Part shown: piece by piece, positions 1 to 7,690 of the stretch
Layout: each line of letters starts with the position of its first letter
How positions within the stretch are numbered: the stretch's first letter is position 1
Assembly: GCA_963585895.1 (NCBI GenBank)
Contig: OY757934.1
Coordinates: 47,221,707-47,285,706, forward strand
Origin: Sepioteuthis lessoniana
Lineage: Eukaryota; Mollusca; Cephalopoda; Myopsida; Loliginidae
Length of the DNA: 64,000 bases
Direction of reading: 5' to 3'
Made by a program: the position numbers and the translations under genes
Notes under the pieces: generated by a model
The model's input: the letters and a program-made list of their open reading frames with translations, nothing else
Database searches by the model: none
What the model was told of the DNA's origin: nothing

Positions 1-820
1 TCACATTGACGCATTCATACAACGTCTCGAAGACTACATAGAAAAACACGAACGAGGACTGATTTCATCAGAAACGATACTGATAACACGATAGACGATA
101 GAATAACAACAACTAGGAAACAAAAATGGGAGAAAAAAACAACTCAATGTCCGCTTTAAACCACTAATAAACAACTGCACACACCAGAAAACCTGGACCT
201 GGCTAAGAAAAGGAAACCTTAAGAGAGAAACGGAATCTCTCCTAAGAGCAGCACAGGACAACGCCATAACGACCAATAATATCAAAGCGAGAATAGATAA
301 GACGCAACAAAACACTAAATGTTAGCTATGCGGTGACAGAGACGAAACCATCAATCTCATAATAAGCGAATGCAGCAAATTAGCACAGAACGAGTATAAG
401 ACTAGACACGACAAGGTCGGCAAGGTGATCCACTGGGAAATGTGCAAGAAATTTAAATTTCACCATGCTAACAAATCGTATATGCACAACCCAGCACCTG
501 TCCTAGAAAATGACACACATAAACTCCTATGGGACTTTAACATAGAAACGGATCACCTAATCCCGGTCAGAAGACCAGACTGACCTTATACGTAATAATC
601 AACAAAAAAAGAGACCTTGCAAAATTGTCGAGTGTTCTGTCCCGGCGGACCACAGAATAAATCTGAAGGAATGTCAAAAGAAGGATAACTACCTCGACCT
701 TGCTAGACAATTGAAAAAACTGTGGAACATGAAATTGACGATTGTGCCAATTGTGAAAAACCATCAGCTAACACTGATGTGAAAAACTCTAAAGGAGCAA
801 ATAATAATGATAAAAATGTG
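1..820 (+). pseudogene. LINE (non-LTR retrotransposon) fragment I, C-terminal coding end plus 3' tail
   Basis: Translating the + strand from position 23 gives one continuous frame to about 583, broken by four stop codons. It reads as the C-terminal part of a non-LTR retrotransposon ORF2: a Trp/Arg/Lys-rich stretch (KTWTWLRKGNLKRETES, about 197-247), then a damaged zinc-knuckle-like motif C-stop-LC...SEC (about 322-372) in which the usual His is Leu. A frameshifted continuation includes LDLARQLKKLWNM (about 694-732). The coding end is then cut and joins a tail ending in AAT-like repeats near 805. Family knowledge: many LINEs carry a C-terminal CCHC-like motif and end in short tandem repeats. 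Clearly non-functional. The clade is uncertain. Confidence 0.75.
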
Positions 821-1678
821 GTTTTTCAGATAAAAATGAAATGCTTTAAAGTCGAAGAAATTGACTAGAAGATTAAGCACGAGTTGCTGCTTCTTCAACT
901 TGGAATTAAGGAAAAGCCGAACTTGAAAAAAGGTACTCGTCATTTGGCGGATTTTCTTGTTTCAGTGAAGTGCAGACTGAAAATGAGAGAAAGCGAAATA
1001 ATAGTATTTCGATTCTGCCAAATAGCAGAAATTAACAGCAGAAAATTAAGGTGACGATAATGTCACAAATAGATTGTGTGTTAGGAAGAGTCCCCGAGAA
1101 TTGTTTTGAAAATATTGTGTCATTATTGGAAATCAGAAGACGATTTGAGGAGATAGAGACGATAGCATTGTTAAAATCGGTTAAAATAACCAGAAAAGTG
1201 CTGGTAACCTCAGGTTAATGGGTTGTCACTGATATTTCAGTGAAAGACTACTGACTAATCGCGTTGTGATAAACTCTCAGCCAGTGAAATAATCGATTAA
1301 GTGTGTTCTACACACAATAGCAGTGTTTTTATTTTCCTTCCATCAGGCCATATGCTTAGTTAATGCCAATAATAATGATAAAAATAATAGTAATTTTAAG
1401 AAGGAAGGTCTTGCAGAAATAAGCTTTTCCGTTGAATAAGATTCCTATTTCGAGGTGGCATCTAAGTGAGATATGGCTCCATTCCCCAGAAGAAGAAAAA
1501 GAGTTGCGCTAAAACGTTCCATGTGTATACAAGATATACGAATTAAATGTCTTTCCGTTTCGAATTAAATGCTGACGCCGTTTACAAAGGGACATTTCAC
1601 AATTATCAATATGGATTAAAGTGTCATTATATTGGAAGTGAGGTAGAATTTGTAGATCTACGTAAAAGAGAAAACGAT
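821..1678. other. AT-rich spacer between LINE fragment I and tRNA-Ser 1
   Basis: No gene is recognised. The part at 853-990 resembles 7440-7590 at the protein level (a motif like LGIKEKPNLKKGTRH against LGIKDKMNFKKRSFH), so it is probably more LINE-derived sequence. A short AAT/AAA-rich tract lies near 1367-1396. The last 110 bp (about 1570-1678) are homologous to the sequence before tRNA-Ser 2 (about 7585-7690), so the tRNA was duplicated together with its downstream flank. The equivalent spacer occurs in every unit. Confidence 0.6.
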
Positions 1679-1760
1679 CGCTGCGAGCAGGATTCGAACC
1701 TGCGAGGGCAATGCCCATTGGATTTCAAGTCCAACGCCTTAACCACTCGGCCATCACAGC
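1679..1760 (-). tRNA. tRNA-Ser(UGA), gene 1 of unit 1
   Basis: The 82-nt - strand sequence folds as a class II tRNA. It has a 7-bp acceptor stem with one G-U pair, a 3-bp D stem, an anticodon arm with loop CTTGAAA (anticodon TGA, reading UCA), a long variable arm GGGC-ATT-GCCC, a T arm GCAGG-TTCGAAT-CCTGC and discriminator G. Long variable arm, TGA anticodon and G73 fit tRNA-Ser. Internal Pol III signals are intact: A box TGGCCGAGTGG and B box GGTTCGAATCC. T runs at 1671-1674 and 1664-1667 follow the gene as Pol III terminators. No intron, and CCA is not encoded, as usual in eukaryotes. Confidence 0.97.
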
Positions 1761-1805
1761 AACAAGCGCTAAAGAGTTGTAACTTTATAATGTTTATTTT
1801 TAACT

Positions 1806-2225
1806 CGAGGTCTGGTCTGCGCATTTATTGCTGGGTTGCACGAGCATGCGGAGAATCTTCTTCAGGCCACTACCCGAGTAGACGACTTGCCGATATCTGA
1901 AATATTGGCCCGTGCCCGAGCAATACTGTAGGACAGTCTCAAAGGCACAGAATCAGCCCTCTTCTCCTCACTCAGCTGCTGATACACTGCGTATGCGCCT
2001 CCCGAGAGGCGCATTGGCACAACGCACTCGATATTTTTTACTCCGCTCAACCGGCACACCAACTCTGCCCTCTCCACCCATTCAACCAACGATTGCCCGG
2101 CATCGATCCCGTCAAAGAGGGGAATCAATTTTGGGTCGAAGACAATAATTGCCGAAATAGCTTGTTGTCAAGAGCGGACGTAAAAGACACCGTGAAAGGG
2201 ATTCTTGGAGTTCCTTTCGCAAACT
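1806..2225. pseudogene. Scrambled gag remnant with inverted segment and 63-bp LTR piece, unit 1
   Basis: Positions 1806-1946 match the reverse complement of the gag region at about 5030-5175 and encode a gag segment on the + strand (TTRVDDLPISEILAR) with one stop. Positions 1947-2146 match the gag N-terminus on the - strand (IPLFDGIDAGQSLVEW), but the start codon has become ATT. Positions 2163-2225 match the gag-proximal 63 bp of the LTR, followed by an unrelated 57-bp spacer to 2282. Two gag pieces therefore meet head to head at a junction near 1940-1955 that contains agaatcagcc. No function is expected. Confidence 0.85.
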
Positions 2226-2282
2226 TAGTAAGGGAGGTGATACTACAATCTCTTCATTTCTATAATTTTTCTTTAAGTCTAC

Positions 2283-2797
2283 TGTTGTCAAGAGCGGACG
2301 TAAAAGACACCGTGAAAGTGATTCTTGGAGTTCCTTTCGCAAACTCCCGTCTCTTCAATGAATCCCTCACACTAAAGACAAAGACCAAATCCCAATTCTG
2401 TGTGTCGGTAGGCTGCGATGGATTTCGCACGTCAGTTTAAGGGCGTATTGATTCGAGCGTTCTCTCCCTCTTTCTCCTTCCTTCCGTCTCTCTCTCTCTC
2501 TCTCTCTCTCTCTCCTTCCTGCTCTCGTCTTCGTTCGTTCGTTCGTTAAGTTGTAACAAGTTCGTCGGGCGACGCACTCAGAACAAAAATCCCTGTTACG
2601 CCGTTACCGTGCGTATTTTATGTTCGTGAGATCTCGCCAGAATTTGCATACGTGCAAATTACCTCTCGCTTGGTCGAGATCTCCCATCATCAAATATGCT
2701 CGAGGCAGCCATATCGGTTTCGCTTTTCCGCTCTACAAGCCAGACACGTTCGTGCGCGCTTCGAATGCCCAGGTACGTTGCGTCCGTTACCTTCACA
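2283..2797 (-). repeat. 3' LTR, unit 1 (515 bp)
   Basis: TGTGAAGG...TTGACAACA on the - strand. It contains a CT run (about 2487-2514; GA on the coding strand), a CGTT tetramer repeat (about 2532-2547), a TATA-like ATAAAATA (about 2612-2619 in reverse) and a nested palindrome at 2628-2683. It lacks the GC-rich insertion found in the 5' LTR. Confidence 0.9.
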
Positions 2798-3161
2798 CTC
2801 CTCCCTGATTTGGGAATCACACAACGTACAGCGCGGAGCAGGACTCTTTAGTCTGCTACTTCGTCTGAGCGGAACGCTCTCGGCAACGTCTTCGTCCTCG
2901 GACGTATCTCCGGGCCCCAACATGACCACGGTCGCTGTGGTCGCTTTTAGATGCTGCGGGATCCTCCCGCGGTAAAAACAGCATCGGCACTTCGTCTTCA
3001 GAGGAAGTGACGCTGCAATTAGTGGCGTCTGCTCCTTGCAATGGACGAACATCCTTTACGTGGCGAGGTGTCCCGTCAACAACGACCGAATGTGGGCTGT
3101 ACACACCCGTAATTGTCCCCTTTCCGAACTGGGTTCTACATCGCCCACGAGGGATCTTCAC
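2690..3161 (-). pseudogene. Integrase C-terminal tail of pol, unit 1, frameshifted
   Basis: Lies in the same frame as, and directly after, the TAG that ends the main pol ORF at 3162. It starts VKIPRGRCRTQFGKG and contains a GPY/F-like stretch (GTITGVYSPHSVVVDG, then PRHVKDVRPLQG), followed by an acidic, Ser-rich linker and a basic end (RRSSRLKSPAPRC). The frame is lost near 2915-2925, where a 7-bp inversion plus one extra base is present. The last 36 or so codons would lie inside the 3' LTR. Confidence 0.75.
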
Positions 3162-4970
3162 CTAAACACTATCGCCTACCTTGTAACTGCTGGGTCCGGC
3201 ATCTTCCGGTGGTAACATGACATCAACACCTTTTATACGGGCTGGATACGAGTATATTATGTTTGCTGGTGCCGTTGACGCCGACGCATCGTCTTTGGGA
3301 GTCACATTGTACCAGTATACAACCTCCATCACCGAGCACCGTGTTCTTGTGGCAATTCGTTTTATGGTTCGGTGAGATCTCTCCACAATCCCGTTGCCAG
3401 CCGGTACGTATGCGCATCGGAATCTCATCTGAACGCCCCAGCGCTCGGCGAATTTAGAGAACGTCTCTCCGCTAAAGGTCGTGGCGTTATCCGTGAGTAG
3501 CTCAACAGGGGGCCCCACCCCCACCCTCTCGCAAAATACGGTCTCCAACCGCCGAACAATGCTGGCAGCATCTTGGCATGATAACGGCCTCCAAATAGCA
3601 AACCGACTGGGACCGCAGTCGATTAAGGTTAGGTAATGACGACCTCCAAGGTGAGTCACGTCTAATCCAACCCTCCTCCAGTTCTCGCGTACGTCCAGAC
3701 TGCCTGCCTTCCAACTCACCGGGGCGGGATCTATGGACTGACACTCTTCGCGTTCCCTAACTACCTCCCGAACAGCTGCCTTAGAGACCTCAGGACTCAC
3801 CAGTTTCACGAAGTAGAGTGTGCACTTTACGCCAGGGTGCCCACAAGATCGGTGAATGGTCCGAATGCGAGCGGGATCCAGCTCACCCATAGATGCGGCG
3901 CATACTGGCTCGATGAGTTCTGCTTCTTTCCGAAGTGCATGCAGCCATCGTTGGGGCACTCTAGTGAATGGATCAGCTCGGTTCACCTGGGATTTAACGA
4001 GTGCCACGTCAATTGTCAGTCTATACTCCGCCGCTAATTCTTGGAGCGTACTCAGTCGCCGTCTTATTAACATCCCCGACGCCGCCTTAGTCCGCACCCT
4101 TGCTTTCCCGGACAGGGTGTCAGAAATCCACCGGTGCACGCAGGCCGAGTCTGTCCGCAGGTGAATCACACTCGCCTTCCAGTGCAGCGTCAGATTAATG
4201 CCCCTCAACACTGCGTCAAGCTCTGCCAGGTTGATGTGCTTATCTACGTGCACCGGTCGTAGCCAACTTGCGTCTTCAATGATGGCTCCGTCATATTCAA
4301 TAGCCACCCCGGTGGCCAGGAAGCTGGCATCCACCCACACAGTGACTTCCTGACCATTCGCGCACCAGTCACCACGTGCTGGATCAGTTTGTGACGATCT
4401 CATCACAATTTCGTCAAGCATCCGACGCAACATGGGGTCTTGTGTTTCGTCGTCCCATCCGCTTGTCACAGCGTTAGCTCTCTGTTTCACAAACGCAGCT
4501 GCAACACGGAGCCAGCCGCACACTGGAAAATTCCCGATCAGCCGCCCACACACAGAAAAGACGGCACGACGCGTAAGTACATTGGGAACCTTCGGACGCT
4601 TGCCGTCGCGTCGCCATCTAAGATTGCCGCGCTCCTCCCAGACGTATACGCCCAACACTCGAGCGCCACTATTTAGTTGTTCCGGAGTCTTACAAGTCAG
4701 CCCAAACCGTTCAAGGTGCCTCTTCACTTGGGCTGCCGAACACACACTCTCGTTAACAAATATGTCATCGACATACGAAGAGGTAGCGTGACTGACGGTT
4801 TCATCTTGCCCGATCATAGCTTTTACGATGGACCGCATAATCTGTGGAGCTACATTAAGCCCGAACCCCAAGCGGGTGAGGCAGTACCTCTGCCCTTTAA
4901 TTTTCACCGTTTGGAACGGCCACAGCGACTTGTCAACGTGGATCTGCAGATATGCCCGGCGCAGGTCCAC
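3162..4970 (-). CDS. pol: pol remnant: RT palm, RNase H and integrase, unit 1
   Basis: 602 codons from a GTG; the frame is open upstream to about 5054, so the true start is unknown and this is a fragment. Numbering from that GTG: RT motif A begins at residue 2 (DLRRAYLQI) and YVDD is at 66-69. RNase H carboxylates are D214, E250, D274 and D333. The integrase zinc site has H373, H378, R407 and C410, so one Cys is lost. Integrase core is D437, D494 and E530, a DD35E spacing. RT-RNase H-integrase order excludes Ty1/copia. The RT fingers, protease and gag-pol linker are absent, and the frame ends in a TAG directly followed by more in-frame integrase. It would copy and insert the element DNA if complete; here it is probably inactive. 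Confidence 0.88.
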   Translation of the reverse strand: MDLRRAYLQIHVDKSLWPFQTVKIKGQRYCLTRLGFGLNVAPQIMRSIVKAMIGQDETVSHATSSYVDDIFVNESVCSAAQVKRHLERFGLTCKTPEQLNSGARVLGVYVWEERGNLRWRRDGKRPKVPNVLTRRAVFSVCGRLIGNFPVCGWLRVAAAFVKQRANAVTSGWDDETQDPMLRRMLDEIVMRSSQTDPARGDWCANGQEVTVWVDASFLATGVAIEYDGAIIEDASWLRPVHVDKHINLAELDAVLRGINLTLHWKASVIHLRTDSACVHRWISDTLSGKARVRTKAASGMLIRRRLSTLQELAAEYRLTIDVALVKSQVNRADPFTRVPQRWLHALRKEAELIEPVCAASMGELDPARIRTIHRSCGHPGVKCTLYFVKLVSPEVSKAAVREVVREREECQSIDPAPVSWKAGSLDVRENWRRVGLDVTHLGGRHYLTLIDCGPSRFAIWRPLSCQDAASIVRRLETVFCERVGVGPPVELLTDNATTFSGETFSKFAERWGVQMRFRCAYVPAGNGIVERSHRTIKRIATRTRCSVMEVVYWYNVTPKDDASASTAPANIIYSYPARIKGVDVMLPPEDAGPSSYKVGDSV

Positions 4971-5536
4971 TATGGCGGCTTTTGGCCCCCTTCTCCTGAA
5001 ATCCCGGTAGTTGAGCTGCTGCAGCTGCCGATTCTCTGCCTGTGAGACTGTCCTTCAATATTGCTCGGGTACGGGCCAATATTTCAGATATCGGCAAGTC
5101 GTCTACTCGGGTAGTGGCCTGAAGAAGATTCTCCGCATGCTCCGGCAACCCAGCAATAAATGAGCAGGCCAGACCTCGCTCTGTCATACCTCCGAACTGA
5201 GTCGCGAGCTTGCGTAGCTCCGCCAAGAAGACGTCCACCGTTTCTCCCGGACGCAAACGGCACGCTGCAAACTGCTTATAAGTCGTCACAGGACTGACGG
5301 CAAATGCTGTGTGAAGATCATCTTTTATACAGGCAAAGAATCAGCCCTCTTCTCCTCACTCAGCTGTTGATACACTGCGTATGCCCCCCCCCCGAGAGGT
5401 GCATTGGCACAACGCACTCGATATTTTTTACTCCGCTCAAGCGGCACACCAACTCTGCCTTCTCCACCCATTCAACCATCGATTGCCCGGCATCGATCCC
5501 GTAAAAGAGGGGAATCAATTTTGGGTCGAAGGCCAT
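4933..5536 (-). pseudogene. gag: gag, unit 1, frameshifted
   Basis: The ATG is 16 nt after the 5' LTR. The protein starts MAFDPKLIPLF and continues with a capsid-like helical region (the stretch from WVEKAELVCRLSG to GLPEHAENLLQA), then an Ala-rich end that overlaps pol in another frame. Two lesions break it here: a ten-base C tract at 5384-5393 (eleven in open copies) and a two-base insertion near 5340 (caaagaatcagcc). No zinc knuckle is left; that part was removed by the deletion joining gag to RT. Homology to gag is inferred from position and composition. Confidence 0.78.
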
Positions 5537-5552
5537 AATTGCCGAAATAGCT

Positions 5553-6386
5553 TGTTGTCAAGAGCGGACGTAAAAGACACCGTGAAAGTGATTCTTGCAG
5601 TTACTTTCGCAAACTCCCGTCTCTTCAATGAATCCCTCACACTAAAGACAAAGACCAAATCCCAATTCTGTGTGTCGGTAGGCTGCGATGGATTTCGCAC
5701 GTCAGTTTAAGGGCGTATTGATTCGAGCGTTCTCTCCCTCTCTCTCTCCTTCACTGTTCCTTCTCTCTCGCTCTCTCCCTCTTTCTCCTTCCTTCCGTCT
5801 CTCTCTCTCTCCTTCCTGTTCTCGCCTTCGTCCGTTCTTTCGTTCGTTAAGTTGTAACAAGTTCGTCGGGCGACGCACTCAGAACAAAAATCCCTGTTAC
5901 GCCGTTACCGTGCGTATTTTATGTTCGTGAGATCTCGCCAGAATTTGCATACGTGCAAATTACCTCTCGCTGGTTCGAGATCTCCCATCATCAAATATAC
6001 TCGAGGCAGTCATATCGGTTTCGATTTTCCGCTCTCCAATCCATCATTTCGGTCGGCCGTGCTGGCGGAGGCACGGATCCGGCCGGGTGTGGCTTGGTGA
6101 CTGGAATAATTTCCTTCGGTCTCAAGGGGGGCTTCCCCCCCCCAGGCTTTACCTCCTTCGGGAGGGTTGGGTTTATCGCCCGGCGCCTGAGGCGCCCCAG
6201 AAAGGGGAGTGCCGACCGGGCCGAGGGCATTTTTGGAACCTGCACCCGGACCCACCATAAAAAGACCTTGTGCCATACCTGCCCGTTCGGTGGGGCGAGC
6301 AACAAATACTGCTTTTCCGCTCTACAAGCCAGACACGTTCGTGCGCGCTTCGAATGCCCAGGTACGTTGCGTCCGTTACCTTCACA
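5553..6386 (-). repeat. 5' LTR, unit 1 (834 bp)
   Basis: Same LTR as at 2283-2797 but longer: a larger CT-rich tract near 5732-5820 and the GC-rich insertion at 6036-6312 with its duplicated target. It carries the gcagttac variant typical of 5' LTRs of units 1 to 4 and 8. Confidence 0.9.
6036..6312. mobile_element. GC-rich 277-bp insertion in the 5' LTR, unit 1 (SINE-like, unclassified)
   Basis: Inserted between two copies of ttttccgctct (6025-6035 and 6313-6323), an 11-bp target-site duplication; the 3' LTR at the matching place has one copy. It is much more GC-rich than its surroundings and predicted to be highly structured: hairpin CCGTGC-loop-GCACGG, GGGGGG-CTT-CCCCCC, CCTCC-TTCG-GGAGG with a UUCG-type loop, and GGCGCC-TGA-GGCGCC. 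Duplication length and size fit a SINE or a truncated non-LTR retrotransposon end. No tRNA-type A/B boxes, poly-A or known family is recognised, and the strand is unknown. Confidence 0.75.
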
Positions 6387-7013
6387 ATAATGTTTATTTC
6401 TAGGCACACATTGCACATCAATCTGGCCAGGAAAGCGAAAGCTCAACGAAGAAACTGAATTTCTTCTAATAACAGCAAAAAAAAACCACGCCGTAAGGAC
6501 GAATTATACTAAAGCGAAAAGCAATAAAACGCAACAGAATAGCAAGTGTAGGGTATGCAGAGTAAGGCATTAAACGCCTAATCACATAATAAAAGAATGC
6601 ACTCAACTGGCATGAAAAAGTACAAGACAAGGTACCCATCGGTGGGGAAAATACTTGGCGTCGTCTCGTCGATTTCAACGTAGTGGATTTTACCGTTGAG
6701 GCTGACTACAGATTGAAAATAAAAGAAAACGGAAAGATAAGCAAACACTTGGAGCATGAGAAAGAAGTAAATGCTGTGGCACACTAAAGTAACATTGATA
6801 GCAATATTAATTGTTGCGATTGTAACTGTTCCGAAAAGCTTGGAAGACTGGCTGGAGGAAGTGGAAATCAAAGTTTCAAGAGAGACGATCGATATGATAA
6901 CATTGTTGAGATTGACCAAAATATTCCTGCAAACATGTTGGGACTTTCTCTTACTTAGACGTCACTGAAAGAGCACCAACTAACCCTGATGTGATAAAAT
7001 CGCATCTACTGTG

Positions 7014-7062
<49 letters not shown>

Positions 7063-7069
7063 GATTAAC

Positions 7070-7108
<39 letters not shown>
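6387..7108 (+). pseudogene. LINE fragment II with (AAT)n tail, unit 1
   Basis: Begins at the outer edge of the 5' LTR. After a short flank, the + strand encodes a diverged copy of the LINE C-terminus: a segment like KAKSNKTQQNSKC, then VVDFTVEADYRLKIKENG (about 6677-6730), then, after a frame change, KVTLIAILIVAIVTVPKSLE (about 6786-6845). It ends in an interrupted AAT microsatellite (about 7013-7108). Unlike fragment I it keeps the last C-terminal segment. About 81 bp next to the LTR, present in units 5 to 8, are deleted here. Confidence 0.72.
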
Positions 7109-7109
<1 letters not shown>

Positions 7110-7690
7110 CGAAAGCAAATGTCTTTTGATAATAGCTGATGACGCCGTTAAGACGAATTATATTAAAATGAAAACCAATAAATCACAATAGTAAGCGAAT
7201 GCAGTCAACTGGTATAAAAGAGTTACAAGACAATATATGACGCCTCGAGAAAATTTGTCTACAGCAAATTTTGTATGAGATTGAAATGTGATCAAACGAC
7301 CAATCGGCGAATGCCTTAACGAGAAACAATCGTAGAGAACGAGACGCCTAAAAGTATTCTTCAATTTTCACATACAAACAGATCAACTAACTTTTGCTAG
7401 AATCCAACACTGCGTTGAAAAAATTCTATTATGGGTTGGTTTATCAGATTATAACGAAATACTACAAAGTTGCCGATATCGTGTAGAAGACTAAACACGA
7501 TCACCTCATTTAACTAGGAATTAAGGATAAGATGAACTTTAAAAAACGATCTTTTCATCCGGTGGATTTTTCTGAAAGAGATTTCACAACGCCGTCTACA
7601 AAGGGACATTTCACAATTATCAATATGGATTTAAGTCATTATATTGAAAGTTAGGTAGAGTTCGTTGATCTACTTAAAAGAGAAAACGGT
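7109..7690 (+). pseudogene. LINE fragment III and tRNA-2 downstream flank, unit 1
   Basis: A third, more decayed copy of the LINE segment. The + strand shows a stretch like DDAVKTNYIKMKTNKSQ, then SYKTIYDASRKFVYSKFC, each aligning with part of fragment I. Positions 7440-7590 resemble 853-990. The last 105 bp are the tRNA downstream flank also found before tRNA-Ser 1. No open frame. Confidence 0.6.

Larger units (their letters stand above)
2283..6386 (-). mobile_element. Defective Ty3/gypsy-type LTR retrotransposon, unit 1
   Basis: Element on the - strand, bounded by LTRs that start TGTGAAGG and end TTGACAACA. The boundaries were fixed by where the two LTR copies stop matching. A purine tract AGGGAGGAG (2798-2806) abuts the 3' LTR, as expected for a polypurine tract. 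Order on the - strand is 5' LTR, gag, RT, RNase H, integrase, 3' LTR. Only 16 nt separate the 5' LTR from the gag ATG, and no TGG-type primer-binding site is seen. Protease, gag zinc knuckle and the RT N-terminus are missing. No target-site duplication is evident (tctac against ataat), consistent with later rearrangement of the left edge. Confidence 0.9.

Noticed and set aside
34..315. 93-codon - strand ORF, hydrophobic, repeated in every unit
   Set aside because: It lies antisense to the LINE fragment, whose sense strand shows recognisable protein motifs. Conservation here only reflects the recent amplification.
1679..1760. Possible tRNA-Leu or selenocysteine tRNA because of the long variable arm
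   Set aside because: Anticodon TGA, a G discriminator, and a 7-bp acceptor with a 5-bp T stem fit tRNA-Ser. A selenocysteine tRNA would need a TCA anticodon and a longer acceptor-T domain.
3159..3170. Variant genetic code that reads TAG as an amino acid
   Set aside because: One conserved TAG in a defective element is better explained by a fixed nonsense mutation. Other frames here also end at TAA, TAG and TGA in plausible decay patterns.
5537..5560. Primer-binding site complementary to the array's own tRNA-Ser
   Set aside because: The expected TGGCGCTGCGAG is absent next to the 5' LTR, so a primer link between the tRNA and the element is not supported.
6010..6276. ORFs on both strands across the GC-rich insertion
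   Set aside because: Several frames are open only because the sequence is GC-rich and stop-poor. They run across the target-site duplication into the LTR and change frame between units with homopolymer length.
6036..6312. HDV-like or hammerhead ribozyme within the GC-rich insertion
   Set aside because: Strong hairpins exist, but I could not place the double pseudoknot with a catalytic C, nor the CTGATGA...GAAA core of a hammerhead, on either strand.
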